From: Helopsaltes ochotensis
Lineage: Eukaryota; Chordata; Aves; Passeriformes; Locustellidae
Direction of reading: 5' to 3'
Length of the DNA stretch: 64,000 nt
Assembly (NCBI GenBank): GCA_013400155.1
Contig: VXBM01001320.1
Coordinates: 1-64,000, forward strand
This document shows, piece by piece, positions 46,601 through 59,755 of this stretch (position 1 is the stretch's first letter; the number at the start of each line of letters is the position of its first letter). The position numbers and the translations under genes were made by a program. The notes below the pieces were generated by a model. The model searched no databases, had not been told where the DNA came from, and saw nothing but the letters and a program-made list of their open reading frames with translations.

Positions 46601-49168
46601 AGGAGGAGGGATGGACTCAGGGCCCTAACCAATAATCACTGAGAGAAGAAAACTAACTCAGGGGCTGAGGACTCTTACTTCCGTCAAGCCAACTTCTTGC
46701 TCCTTCTAGGTTTCGTTGTTTTTTTTTTCCTTCTATCAGATACTTAAGGCTTCTATATTCAAGCTTAAAAGCGGAAGGATGATACAAAGTGAAAACAGAA
46801 AGTAATTCTCCAAGTTACTACATGCCTGCTAGAAAAAGGTAACAGTATGTCTCTTCCTTTAAGAGATTAGGACAATGGATTTATAAACTCACCCCAATAT
46901 AGCTGCTTAGTAACTAAGTAGTGCTAAGGCTGTGACTGCTCTTTCAAACAAGAATTATGACAGATAGACACTAACAATTATTTCATTAAATTGCTGCTAG
47001 TATCACATAAGAATGAACAAATAGAGACCTCTACAAGTGATGTTTTCACTAAAATCCCAGGAGCAGGCACTGAATCTAAAGGCATGCAAAGAGCCATTTG
47101 AATACCCACGCCCTTCCTACTCCAGCAGTAGGAGAGTTCCAAGGTAATTACTTTCTGACAACCTTTTTTCTTAACATCTGCAGACACCTCCCTATAAGGA
47201 AGGCATCTCTCTTTAGTACATTAAGCAAGTGGAACCTACTTTAAGCTTTACTTCCGAAAATATCTCGGGTCTTTTTCCTGATACCTACCAGAAGCTTGTG
47301 TTTCTTCAACTCTTCTCACTTTATCACAATCAGGTTTTATTTGCACTAAGCAGGTATGCTTTTGGCTTAGGCAGCATTTCTGTTCTAGCTAGGCTGCCTT
47401 TTAAAAAGAAAAATTAAACAAAAGCATATCATGTGGAATTAAAAAACTCCATAAACTCAAAACCTCTGTGTTTTTTCCTCTACTGTCCTCAGAACTATTC
47501 AGCTATTTGTGAAGTCTTCCTCTCATATGGAACCGCTTTTTCTGGAAGTGAACAATAGTGAGTTAATAAGTCAGCAGACAACAAGATTCCTGAGTGAAGT
47601 CAGTGGTCCCTATTTCCCTTTCATTCTGTTACGCAGTGGCATGTCTCAGACAAAGATTGCCAGACTGCTATATGTATTAACCAGAATTGCTAAATACTTC
47701 ATCTTTGACCTTTCCTCTAGTTTCTCTTTCGTTTCTTTTTGTATATTCATAGTCTTTTTTATCAAAACCAACACCCTTGATTTTAAAAATAAGGAAAGAC
47801 AACAGATTCACAAATTAGGGTATCTTCTCCCTGATTTTTTTATTTGCTCATCCCTCTGATCAATACATTTACACAAATATTAAGGATAGAACTAGTCAGG
47901 TAGCAGAAATCCATTAATTTGTTCCTCTAACTAATTCATGTCAGTACCTCACTTTTTGCTAAATCCATTCAGTGTGGCCTATTTATAAAGCTCTCTTTCT
48001 GATAAAGCTGCAAAATTATGGAGCTTCTGTCAGAAAACAGACATCATGGCTTCCTTTACAGACATGTAATATTTCTTATAGCAGCTGAAACAAAGAAAAA
48101 AAAAACAAAAAAACCCAAACCCAGCTATGTGCTATTGCTTCATAAGAAGTTTGAAATTTTGGAACCACTAACAGTGACATCTGAAAATGCGATTCCCAAG
48201 GAAAAATAATAACTTTCCAAAAGCATATGATTTCTCAAAAGTATTATACATTATTTGAAGCACAAAACATGGTGCTTCTCATGGAAATTATGCTGATAAC
48301 ATTAAATAATAATGATATTCAGAATTATTTTGCTCTAATAACTAATAAAGTGTATAAAAACATAATTAGGAGCAAAAGGGCTTTTAAAAATTGTTATTAT
48401 TAAACAAGCATTTGACTTCTGACAGTCCTAATTCTCAGACTTAAAAAATACATTAGAAATGTGTCATTAACTTCACTAAACTTTGGATTAGAATGCAAGT
48501 GTTCTGTCTAACTTCCCTTAATGAGCTGACAGAGGTTCCAACTGAACCTCTCTGAATAAATCTCTCAGGGTTTGGAGGCCACTCTTCTATGTCAGTCCTT
48601 TTCCTGACAAAAAGGTTCCTATTTTCTTAGGAAAACTGGCGTATTGGCTGATAATGGTTCATTCAGATCTGAATCAAAATGCAAAAATAAAGCATCATGC
48701 TGTAAAATGGCTGGTATCTGTAAGCACAGCATCAGTATAAACCATGAGAATACATGCAACTTTTTAGCTTTGATGCACTCTGTTCCCTCAAGTGGAACAG
48801 CCTCACAGTCTTGTATTTGCTTTCGTAGAATGACTTAGCTTTCATGCTCACTTTCTCATCCCTCTTTCAAAGACAACCCTTATGGACTTACTTGAACTTC
48901 TTAGGTTTGTTGGCTTCTAGGCAAAATCTAGAGTATCTGTATTTGAATAAAATATGAGTGAGCGTGACCTATGGACAGTTACAGTCACTAAGTATACAAT
49001 TCTTAGGCCTACTGATCTTCCTCCTTCTTATCAGCTATGGCTATATTAGCTTTTCAGCATATTTCTGTTGATAGTCTTAACACAGTACTGATCTTCCAAG
49101 CTTTTCTCACAAAGTTTCAAAGTACATATATAATTCATCAAGAGTAAATTTCTTTTCTTGCTTTTTGA
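43640..49168. other. Intergenic, no gene seen
   Basis: Mostly AT-rich. The stretch at 46100-46640 is noticeably richer in G and C and could be an old LTR, but has no definable ends. A TTTGG microsatellite lies at 45433-45467. Confidence 0.45.
45433..45467 (+). repeat. (TTTGG)n microsatellite
   Basis: Six to seven GGTTT units followed by a T run. Confidence 0.85.
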
Positions 49169-49171
49169 TGT

Positions 49172-49890
49172 AGAATCATAGAATCATTAAGGTTGGAAAA
49201 GACCTCCAAGATCATGGAGTCCAACCTTTGACCAAACACCACCATGACAACTAAACTATAACACTAAGTGTCATTCCAGTCATTTCCTGAACGCATGCAG
49301 GCATGACTCCACCACCTCTCTGGGCAGCTCATTCCAATGCTTGATAACCCTTCCAGGGAGAAATTCTTTCTCATGTCTAACCTGAACCGCTTCTGGTGCA
49401 ATTTAAGGCCATTTCCCCTCGTCCTATCACTAGCTGCCTGGGGGAAGGGGCTAATTCCCACCTTGATACAACCTCCTTCCATATAGTCATAGATAGTGAT
49501 AAAGTCTTCCCTGAGCCTCTTTTTCTTCAGATTTAACAATCCCAGCTTCCTCAGCAGCTCCCCACAAAATCTGTGCTCCAGACTCTTTACTGGCCCCATT
49601 GCCCTTCTCTGAACATGCTCCAGCATCTCAATGTCTGTCCCATAGTGGGTGACAGACCCAGAACTGAACACAGGATTTGAGGTCACACTATTGCTGATCC
49701 AGGCCAGTGTCCTTCTTGGCCACCTGGGCACAGCTAGTTCATGTTCAGCTGCCGTCACCAGCATTGCTAGGTCCTTTCCCACCAGGAAACTTTCCAGGCA
49801 AACTGCCCCCAGTTTGTGGTGTTACATGGGGTTGTTGTGCCCCAAGTGAGAGACCTGGCACCTGGCCTTGTTCAGCCTCATTCAGTTGGC
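49172..49890 (-). mobile_element. CR1 LINE fragment (ORF2 C-terminus and 3' UTR)
   Basis: The plus strand begins AGAATCATAGAATCATTAAG. The minus-strand frame 49264-49782 carries decayed CR1 blocks LEHVQRRAMGPVKSLEHRFC and SDRTRGNGLKLHQKRFRLDM, with ARFxVRxxxHWN-type motifs degraded. Confidence 0.93.
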
Positions 49891-52800
49891 CTCTTAATTC
49901 TGCTTACTGCTGTAACTTCCCTTGAATTTCCTCCACTAGTCATTATTTAATGTACCTATAAGTACCATTTCTAGCCAAATTGTTTAGATAATGGATCTAT
50001 CACAATGCAAGGCTATTCATAAGTAAGCAGTATTAGTTTTATACATATATTTACTAAATTGGTAGTTGGATGTGAGCAATGCATTTATTTTTTGATAAAA
50101 ATACTCTTAGTATCTTCTCACGGAGAAACATTTAGCTAGTTACATTCTTGAAAAAATTCCACATAATTTATGAAAGCATTGTCCTATGCTAAATATTTAA
50201 AAAAACAAAAATAGATTTTGGCATTAGATGGCATTCCATGTTTACTTTAAAAAAAACAGGAACTTACTGTAAATGTTGGCCATGAATTTTGTGTCACAAA
50301 TTTACTGGTGATCTTCTCTGTATTTAAGTGGAATTTATAGTTTCTCAAACTGTTGAGATGTCTTTGCCAATCATAAGAGCAGGAATAAAGAAGAAATCCA
50401 TACTCTGAGGAATATAGTTTTAAAGCAGACTCTGTATTTTTGCTAACTTTCATCAGTATAACATAATGTAATTTAGAATTTAACTTCTAACGCTATTACT
50501 GGATGCAAACAAATATTCTAATAACCAGAAAAACAAGTATTTACAAAATCCTTGAGAACACCAAGCTCTTACAATTCCTTAGTATGTTGATACAGAAATT
50601 GTCCGGATAAAATTTTTCTAACACAGTTTTGAGTACTAGAAAGCACGCTGGTCCCTTGGAGGACTCTTCCTCCATTTGAGTACCCTGAGCATCAACTGAA
50701 CAGAGTTTTTATCATACACATTGATGATATACTTATTAGCTATCCCCACTTACTTGACTTTGACATAGTTGTTCCCCTTATGAGAAGTCCTTATCTGATT
50801 CTTTGGGGTCTGTCTTCAATGTCCAATGTCCTTTCTATGTGGCTGTTCCTTGACCTCTGCTTCTGAGTAAGTGTAATATCATTGTTTTACACAACTTCTA
50901 CTTTGCCAGCCTTGTAGAGCTGAGCTGGCATTCTGCTTGTGTTTCACATGACTTCTGTTTGCCTAAGCTACATCCTTTATCTATTTCTCCAAGGCTGTGC
51001 TGTTGTGTTCTACTGTTCTTGATAAAAGCAAATGTTGTTCTGTTCTACTTATCAAGTGAGTAAAATACTGTTCTGTTCCACTGTCCTTACCATGATGACC
51101 AGCAAATTTCACAGACTTTCAATCTTCAGTCATTGTAACTTGTGGCAGAATGACTGCAAGTTGCCTCACCATAGTGTGTACCATATGCTGGAGGAGAATC
51201 TCAGGTTTGGAGCCTGAAGCACCTCTTCTCCCTCCTTCTGCACTGACCTTGGTGTCTGCAGAGTTGCTCCTCTCACATATTCTCTCCCTGCTCTTCCCAA
51301 GTATATCTGCTCAATACCTTTTTTTCCTTCTTTAATATGTTATCACAGAGGCATTACCACCACTGATGGGATTGGCCATGGCCAATGGCAGGTTCCTCTC
51401 AGGGCCATCTGCATTGGCTCTGTCAAACATCAAGGAAGCTCCCAGGAGCTTATCAGAGAAGTCACACCTGCAGACCCTCTGCTACCAAAACCTTGCTAGG
51501 AAAACCCAGTACTGATACACAGCATAAAACCTGTCACCAACATGAGTCCAATCAAAGTTCCATATGCAAGTAGATCTGGTGTGCAATTTCACATACATCA
51601 ACATATAAACTAGCTGTACAAGAGTGAAACAATCATTCTAGAAGAAATTATTCAGAAGTAAGCATACCATGTTGCATAAGACATTTAAGAAACCCACAGC
51701 CATAGTAACATAACAAAAGTTCTGCCCGTTCAGCACAAAAATAATAATTGAAGTGAAAGCTTAATTCCTGTTACATTTATACAGATCTGCTGAGTAGTAG
51801 GATTAACATACCATTTTAATTCTAAAAAAACTTATGTCCTTCTCTGGGTAATACACTCATTTACATCTAAGAAACACTGTTATTCTTATTAAATACTAAA
51901 GGATGGCCAGTCCTAGGCACGTGGCTACTGTGAAAACCCATTCTTAGAGGACAAACAACATTAACCTAAACCACATAATATTCCTCATGGCTCTTCAAGA
52001 CTCCTCAAACACACTAGATTTTACTGAGACAAGAGGCATGAAGAGACTCTTTTACAGATTACAGGAGTCTTCAATGAACTTAGACAATTAACCAGGGCAG
52101 TTTCACTCAGGAGAAAATATTCTCTGAATCAGTCTCCAAAACAGTGACAATCATTAAAGCTTGCAATTATCTTCTCAGTGAAAACAGTATTAGTACTACC
52201 CTACTACAGGAAGTGATGGGTTACGATGGGTTAAGTGATGGGTCCCTTAAATACCACAGAAACACCATTTTATTTCCTAAAAAAAGTGTTTTCTCCCCCA
52301 TAAAACCAGTTGTAAGATTTGCTTCTGCTTTGCAACTATCATCCAGCCAATTCAACCATATTTTACAGCTTGCAATTTACAGACTATTAAAAATGAAAAC
52401 CATTAATTTGACACATTAAAAGAATACTGGCTTCTATGTTTTATATCATATTTGGAAAGAAATGTGTCACAGCAGAAATTAAATTTAGACAATTAACCAC
52501 GATTTTAAAAACCTTCTTATGAATATTGCATACATAATTAAAAAAACTACAAAATCTTCACAGAATCTTATACATAGTGTGAAGGACAGTATGAAGGAAC
52601 ATGCAGGAACTCTTCAAATTATCTCAGTGGAATATAAACAAAATGGAATGTAAACAGCAGCTTTGTCTATTTAAAATAACCACAAACTTCTTTACAGACT
52701 TTCAGAAGGAGTAGCTATAATTTGGAATATTTTTCCTCCTCTTCCGACAAGAAATCACACTATTGCTAACATATTCAGAATCTCTTGTGCTTCCTTCTGT

Positions 52801-53970
52801 CATTACAAAGAAGAATAAATCCTATAAACCATAAGTTGTCGCCTTCCTCCATCAGGTCAGGTCAGCTGCATGCTGTGAATTACAAACCTAATTAAGACAT
52901 TTGCAGTCCCGTTTTAACTGTATCTGTGTAGTAGAACTCTGCCTAAACAAAACCCATGCAACACCATCAGGACACAACACATTCAAATTATGTTTAACTA
53001 CCACGACCTCCCAGATCACAAAATTTAGCTGGTTTTAACAATTTTAAAAATTGACATCAGAAATACAGGTAATTAGGTATTCAGGGTCCATGTGATAAAC
53101 AGGCTTATTTCACCAGATATTTTAGTGCAGCAATCCAGATGTATAAGGAATATATAAGACACAACGCAGTAAAGTACTTAAACATTCATTTAATCTAAAA
53201 GCTTGACAATACCCATAATTAGGGAAGCCTTAATTATGATGATTTTATTGCTGAACTTAGAAAATTCTTTCGCTTTTTAAGTAACACCAACCCCAGTGTC
53301 TGAAATTTCCTGAAAGGAAATTATACAATACTGCCACACTCTGTCAGGGAATACTGAAAACACAACAAAACTAAATACCTCATTGAAGTGGAGACAATTT
53401 GATGGAAAGAAATTAAATAACTTTCCCATAGAAGAGATTTTTATCTCCACCTACTGGTCAGAAAGGAAACGGTTTTTCTGTATACTTCCTCTTTGCTACA
53501 CAATCACTCTTCGAATGCACAACTGAATAGGGTACATCAAAGTAATAAACATAATTATATCAAAATAACATGATAAGTAAGACTTACGGCAGCAATTACT
53601 AAGAAACACCAGCAATTTTACTTCAGCGGGAAATGGATTTTTGCTATCCATGGAACTAGATCAACGGCATCATGGTAGAGTCTGAAGAACTGAGAATGTA
53701 CTGAATGTTGCTGCATTTGTACATTAAATAACGGGAAAGGTCCTTTGCGTGTAAAGACGGACAGCATTTGAGTGCACTACCTGAACTTACACTGGTGAAG
53801 ATCTGGTCCTTATGTCATGTTTTGTTTGCTGAAGCTTTGTTCCATACTGTACCAATTACTTGTGTAACATGCATTCTCCAGATAAAACCAAACTCCTTCA
53901 CACATGCCACTCAAAGATCTATGTGCTAATTCATTAGGTACTTGCAGGTATGGGTTTTTTTCACTAGGTA
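49891..53970. other. Intergenic, nothing recognised
   Basis: AT-rich sequence with no gene, LTR or CR1 signature that I could detect. Confidence 0.45.
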
Positions 53971-54655
53971 TGTGACTTGCAGGGGAACTCTAAAACTCAG
54001 AGACAAAGTGAGTTTTAAAGTAGGTATGTAGTTTATTCAGCGCTGGGTGGATGCGGGATAGCTCCCAAAGGCATGAGCACCCCTTGCTCACTTTGGTTTT
54101 CTTTTATCCTTTAGAATGGTACATATGCATCAAGTTTTGCAATACCCCTGTGCATATTCATCCCTTGGCTCCCCCCCTCACCGCTTCGTATGCTAATTTT
54201 CTTTTCAGTCCTTTTCGCCTGCGCAGTTGTCTCTGGTGGTCTTCTTGCGGGTCTTGGGATGAAGAAAATAATCTTCCTCTTGAGATGAACTTTTGACCCT
54301 GCTGTCCTGCGTACGCTCACTGGACCTCTGGCCATAGTCCAAGCTGTGAGATTGGCTTTATCTGGTCCTGGGGCTTGAGGAGCCTCGGTGTCTCAGTGTC
54401 TCTGATAATTCTGTATTCTCATCTCTGTCCTGATAAACATCCTTCCCCTTGTCAAACATCCTTGAATTCCATCTTATTGTTCTTGCACAAACAAATAAGT
54501 ATTCAAATGAAGGGTATTTGCTGCTCTTTGTGCTGTATAATGCTGACTAATACAGTACAAAGAGCAGCAAATACCCTTCATTTGAATACTTAGTATTAAT
54601 ACATATCTTCTACTCTCTATGATTAATATTTTCTAGTTTTTAATTTCATGTTTCA
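53971..54655 (-). mobile_element. 3' LTR of the provirus (about 685 bp)
   Basis: On the minus strand it starts TGAAACATG directly after a purine tract and ends AAGTCACA. A TATA-like GGATAAAAG lies near 54095-54104 and an AATAAA at 54032-54037. The U3 contains the large inverted repeat at 54496-54592. Confidence 0.8.
54496..54592. repeat. Near-perfect inverted repeat inside U3
   Basis: Arms 54496-54538 and 54550-54592 are 43 bases each and match at 42 positions, separated by an 11-base loop (AATGCTGACTA). The outermost bases are TA on each side, which also allows a TA target-site reading. Confidence 0.95.
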
Positions 54656-54672
54656 TTCTCCCCTTTTCAATA
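54656..54672 (-). other. Polypurine tract of the provirus
   Basis: GAAAAGGGGAGAA on the minus strand immediately precedes the U3 start, as required for plus-strand priming. Confidence 0.75.
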
Positions 54673-54687
54673 AGGCAGTAAATTCTT

Positions 54688-56616
54688 TTACTGAATACCA
54701 AACTCCCTTTTTCCCTTTTTACGATATGCATCTCTCAATGCTTTACCATGAACTGCTGTCAGTGAAGTTAATATTTCTATTTGTTGCAACATTCTCCAAT
54801 AAATAAGCATCACAAAGGATAGAACCATGCTTGTGCTGATCAAAATTATTAACACTATTGTTGGATGAACCAATGCATTAAGGAACCCTGTTGGTGACCA
54901 TCCGAAAATTGCATCCCATCTTTGGTGAGATGTGTCTGTTTCCAATCTCTTAAAGACTCTTTGTATGGCTTCCGTGTCATGGTGTATAGTAATTAGAGTC
55001 TTGTTTCCCATGTCTTTAATTTCCCTAAGAATTTCCTTCAGTTCCTCATGTTTCAATAACTGCTTGACCAAAGTTAAATTCATCCCTATAGGCACAGGTG
55101 ATATTTCTTGCACCACAGTCAGGTTTGCCTCTATATACTGATGAGAGATTACGGGAGCTCGATATGAAAAGTCACAACCTTCAATTCTGACAAAATTACA
55201 AATGCATAAATTGGATTTGGTTTCATTTATGATTAGCTCATCCACCACTATTGTAGGGCAGGGTGTCCTACAATACATACACAGAGAGACATACAGAGAC
55301 ATACACAGCCCTGACCTATATACACAAGTAAAGTTGTTTGATTAATTGTATGAACCTCAAAGTGACAGATGCTTTGGTCTGTATCCAGACAAGTATCTTG
55401 ATCACTATTTATGTTTCCTTCACATATAAACCCCAATTGTTTCCTCATGGCACAAGATTCCATATTAATAGTCTTCCATTTCCCTTCAACTTTCCGTGCC
55501 CACATCCTGTGTTCAGAAGGATATGACGGTGCCCTGATGGTTTATACCTAAGGCCACTCTTGGGTATATCAGACTCACTGACATGTTATGCATGGTTAAA
55601 ACGAAGGCAGTTACCATGCTTGTTACAGGATCATAGGTGAAATTAACCAGGACCCACCATGACTGAAGTTCTCTCTAGCTAAGAGGCACGATCCCAAACA
55701 ATTTTGCAAATCTCAGTGGGAAATGTACCTTCACTACCTTCCCTAATGATTGAGGCAGCCACTGACTGCATCCATAATTGTGCTTGTACACATCCAAGGG
55801 CCAGGGATATATTTTCGCTAGCTGTCCCCATGCCGTTTACTATTAGCCCATGATCTTGTTCTTCTATGCCTTCCCATTGCGGTAATATCTTAGATAATTT
55901 CCACTGACTAGTACCTAATGCTAGCAGAGAAGATTGCAAGGGTTGTTGTAATTTAACTACGTCACTGCCAGTTGCAGTCAATTTGTTCATTATTACTTCT
56001 CAGTCTATTGTATTCAAAATCCCCAGCCCTGTTCCTAGTATCCCTGTAAGGTCTCTTTTCTGCTTTCTGAAAGCATCAGGTGCATGCTTCTGCAACCAAG
56101 TAGTCCAATCCATGAAGGAGGTCTTAAGAAAGGGGGTGCACTCTGATTGAATGGCAGAAGCATTTACTTGCATTTCCACTTCTTCTGGCTTTAAGGACCA
56201 TTCTGGATTCTGTAATAGTCTTTGGCTCCCTACCTTCTTGACAGCATATGGTCCAATCTTGTGACTATAGGCTGGATTACTTTCCCTAGGTTGGTTTGAG
56301 CTTGAGTAATTGTGGTTTCCTCTGGTCTTTGGGTTGGTGGATTTATTTCTTCATCATTATCTTGGGGGTCAACACAATCCTGAGTGATGTCACAGTCCAA
56401 TCTATAACCCTCAGCTGCACACCCCTGTATCTCAAATCTAAATGCAGGACAATTAGATAAGCATGTTTCACAACATTCAGAATCAATTCGGAGTAGCTCC
56501 ATGGGTTTTTGGCAAGACCCATGATATCCAATCTGAACAAATGCATATTCACAACCCCAAACATTCCTACCTTCCCAGACCTTAGCAGTGGTAACCTTCA
56601 GCATTTGGAACAACAC
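54688..56616 (-). pseudogene. Decayed retroviral env
   Basis: Four frames cover it: 56230-56616 and 55679-55990 (surface subunit and junction), then 55248-55505 and 54688-55302 (transmembrane subunit). Cys-rich segments (for example CCETCLSNC) and N-glycosylation sites are visible. The last frame has a hydrophobic anchor (about residues 140-162) and a short tail. Frameshifts between pieces mean no intact Env is encoded. The family beyond class I is not resolved. Confidence 0.8.
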
Positions 56617-56845
56617 TTTACAAGAATGGACGTCGTAAGCTTCTCCTTTACAAACATGCCTCCCAGTAATATGTTACAAGTGTGGTCTATTATTAACTTC
56701 AGCTATAGTCATGGTTACAATCACGAGAGATGCAATTTCCCAAGCTAACATTTCCATCCAGGATCTATTCATCTTTCCCGAGTAAGTTTCAGTTTCACTT
56801 CATTATCACCCAGTGTTGCTTTCCAAGGGGCTCCTGGGGCCTTCT

Positions 56846-57583
56846 TCACTCTCGTATGATGAATCCAAGCACTCTGTTCTTTAATCTTAATTGCTGTGAA
56901 TGTGGTAAGCAGTACCTGGAACAGTCTTCCCACTGCAGTTCCAGGGTTTTTTCTGTAAGAGACTTAACATAGACATAGTCTCCAGGCTGTATGTCATGCG
57001 CTGGCCCATCCAACCTTCTGCTCTGAGTTCCAGCCACATGTTTTTCAATTTTTCTGAGTTGTTTGCCTAGGGCTACCATATAAGTGGTCATTCTTTCTTT
57101 CCCAATTTGAGTGGATATCCCTTTCTTTACACCATATGGTCTCCCGTAAAGCATTTCAAAGGGGCTCAGCTTTTCTTTAGTTCTGGGTTTAGTCCGAATT
57201 CGCAGCAATGCTAATAGGAGGGACTGGGGCCAAGGCAAATTGACCTCCTGTCCTAACCTCACAATTTGTTGCTTGATCAGATGATTCATTTTCTCAACCT
57301 GACCGCTTGACTGGGGATGGTACGGTGTGTGAAGTTCCCAGTCTATGCCCAGATGTTGACTGACTTGTTGTACTATTTTTGAAATAAAGTGTGGTCCCCT
57401 ATCTGAAGATATTGTGACTGGAACTCCAAAGCATAGTATCACTTCTTGCAACAACACCTTAGTTACCGGGCTTTGGCAGTCCTGGTGGGGAAAGCCTCTG
57501 GCCATCCTGAAAAGGTATCTGTTAGTACCAACAAGTATCGATACCCCCCTTTTCTTGGTAATTCTGAAAAATCGATTTGCCAC
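56846..57583 (-). pseudogene. Integrase, second half (broken frame)
   Basis: It contains the second and third catalytic residues: Asp in ISSDRGPHF and Glu in SSGQVEKMN, spaced exactly 35 residues apart (DD35E). The C-terminal part includes a basic domain. It is separated from the first half by a single-base loss near 57466. Confidence 0.9.
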
Positions 57584-58707
57584 TGCTGACCAGGTCCATG
57601 ACCCTTTCCAATTTGGCCAAGGTTTGGTTTGGGAGTATTCTTAGGGTTAGTCTGGAGGCAAATTTCACACTGCCAGGCCACTTGAGTGATAGTGGCATAC
57701 AAGTTCCTGGCAATGATCCTTCCAATCAAGTAATTATATAAAGCATCAATTCCCCAGTGTGTTTTCTGATGTTCTTGTCTTACTAATTGCCATAGTAAAT
57801 GGGAGGGGATAACCAGTTTTCCTTCTGCTGTAATAGCCCATCCCTCCTGGTTATATGTTCCCTTTTGATCCTCAATTAGCCTTCTAATTAGCCTGTCTTT
57901 TTTATTATACATGGGCTTACCTTCTAAGAAGATTTGGCCATTGGGGATCAAGGCTCCCTCTACTGTCACTTCACCTTTTGCTGCTTCTTTTGCCTCTCTG
58001 TCCGCCAGCTCATTTCCTTCTTCCAATTTGGAACTCACGTTTTGATGTGCCTTAATGTGCATGACTGCCACTTTATCAGGCATTTGGACCGCTTCCAGCA
58101 GTTGTACTATCTCTTGTGCATGTTTAATGTTTTTTCCTTGCGAATTTAACAGTCCTCTTTCCTTCCAGATTGCCCCATGAGCGTGGACCACAGCAAATGC
58201 ATAACTAGAGTCTGTATAAACATTTATTCTCTTCCCTTTTGACAGTTCCAATGCACGGGTTAGGGCAATTATTTCTGCCTTTTGTGCAGAGGTCCCTGCT
58301 GGCAATGGTCCTGATTCGATTAGGTCTCTGGATGCAGTAACCGCATACCCAGCATGTCTCTTTCCATTGATGACGTAGCTGCTTCCATCAGTAAACCAGG
58401 TTCCTGCATCATCCAAAGGGGTGTCCTTCAGGTCTGGGCAGCTGGAGTAGGTAGCTTCAATGGTATCCAGACAATCGTGATGAATTGGCTCTCCTTGGTT
58501 CCCACTAAGGAAAGAAGCTAGGTGGACAATATTAGTTACCACTATCTCTACGTCATCTTGTTCCATGATAGCTTGGTATTTTAGGAAGCGTTGTGAGGAG
58601 AGCCAGTGGCTGCCCTTTGTTTTCAGTACTGAGGACACTGTATGGGACACCAACACAGTCATTTTCTGGCCCAAGGTGAACTTATGGGCTTCCTGAATGT
58701 TCAGCAC
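57463..58707 (-). pseudogene. RNase H plus integrase N-terminal half
   Basis: RNase H catalytic residues are D107 (FTDGSS), E145 (QKAEI) and D166 (YTDSSY). The integrase HHCC zinc domain follows (QEHQKTHWG, then CEIC), then the first core Asp in WQIDFSELP. The frame ends at a TAA near 57463 caused by the one-base shift. Confidence 0.92.
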
Positions 58708-59039
58708 AACTGCGGCTACTGCGCTGAGGCAGCCTGGTCACCCTTTAGCTGCTGCATCCAGCTGCTTAGAAAGATAAGCAACTGCTCTCCTGTATGGGCC
58801 CAGGTCCTGTGCCAGCATTCCCAGGCAATTCCCTGTTTCTCATGAGAGGAGATAAAGAAGGATTTAGGAAGTGATCTGGAAGTCCCAAAGCTGGAGCTGA
58901 CATGAGGGCCTTTTTCAGTTGCCCAAAGACCTGTGTGGCTTCCTTTGTCCACAGAGGTCTCTGTTCCCATTCTCAATGAGCGAATACAGGGGTTTCATGA
59001 GTAACCCATAGTTGTAAATCCACAATTTGCACCATCCCG

Positions 59040-59699
59040 TCATGCCCAGAAGGTTCTCAGTTCCTTTGTGGTCTGGGGTTTCAGGGTTTGGCATATTGAT
59101 TCTATGCGCTCTTTCCCCAGAGTCTGTTGCCCAGCACTGATCTCATAGCCCAGGTAGATCACCTTCTGCTTTACCACCTGAGCCTTTTTCTGTGTCACCC
59201 TGAGCCCCTGAAGGCCCAAAAAGTTTAGAAGGATTACCGTCCAGGCCACACCCCCTTCCTCCGTTGGGGTGGCTATTAGGGTGTTGTCTACGTACTGCAA
59301 CAGTTTCCCTTCTCGTGGCAGGGCTTCCCAGGATTCCAAATCCTTTGCAAGTTGTTCTCCAAACAGGGTGGGCGAATTTTTGTACCCCTGCGGTAATATG
59401 GTCCATGTGAGCTGAGCTCTCTGTCCACTTTTGGGATTCTGCCACTCAAAGGCAAAAATTTTCTGGCTGGCTTCATGGAGAGAGAGGCAAAAGAAGGCAT
59501 CCTTCAAATCTAAAACTGTAAACCAGTTTAGTTCTGGTGTCAAACACATTAATAAGGTGTATGGGTTTGCCACCATGGGGTAGAGATCCTCAGTTATCCT
59601 GTTAACAGCTCGTAAATCCTGTACAATTCGGTAAGACTCATCAGGTTTGCAGACAGGCAGGATAGGAGTGTTAAAATCAGACTGGCACTTCTTCAACAA
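59040..59699 (-). pseudogene. Reverse transcriptase, palm and fingers
   Basis: Motifs: VLDLKDAFF (first catalytic Asp, residue 64), LPQGYKNSPTLF, and YVDN at residues 136-139, where active enzymes have YVDD. The changed codon is AAC at 59285-59283, one G-to-A step from GAC. The thumb region (58,708-59,039) follows in broken frames. Confidence 0.92.
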
Positions 59700-59755
59700 C
59701 CCCAGCTGTAAGAAATTTTCAATTATTGGGCTAATTCTTTCTCTGTCTTCCTTTC

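Noticed and set aside
54111..54335. 74-codon frame in the proviral LTR
   Set aside because: A short basic frame within R/U3 promoter sequence, with no known counterpart and no expected gene there.
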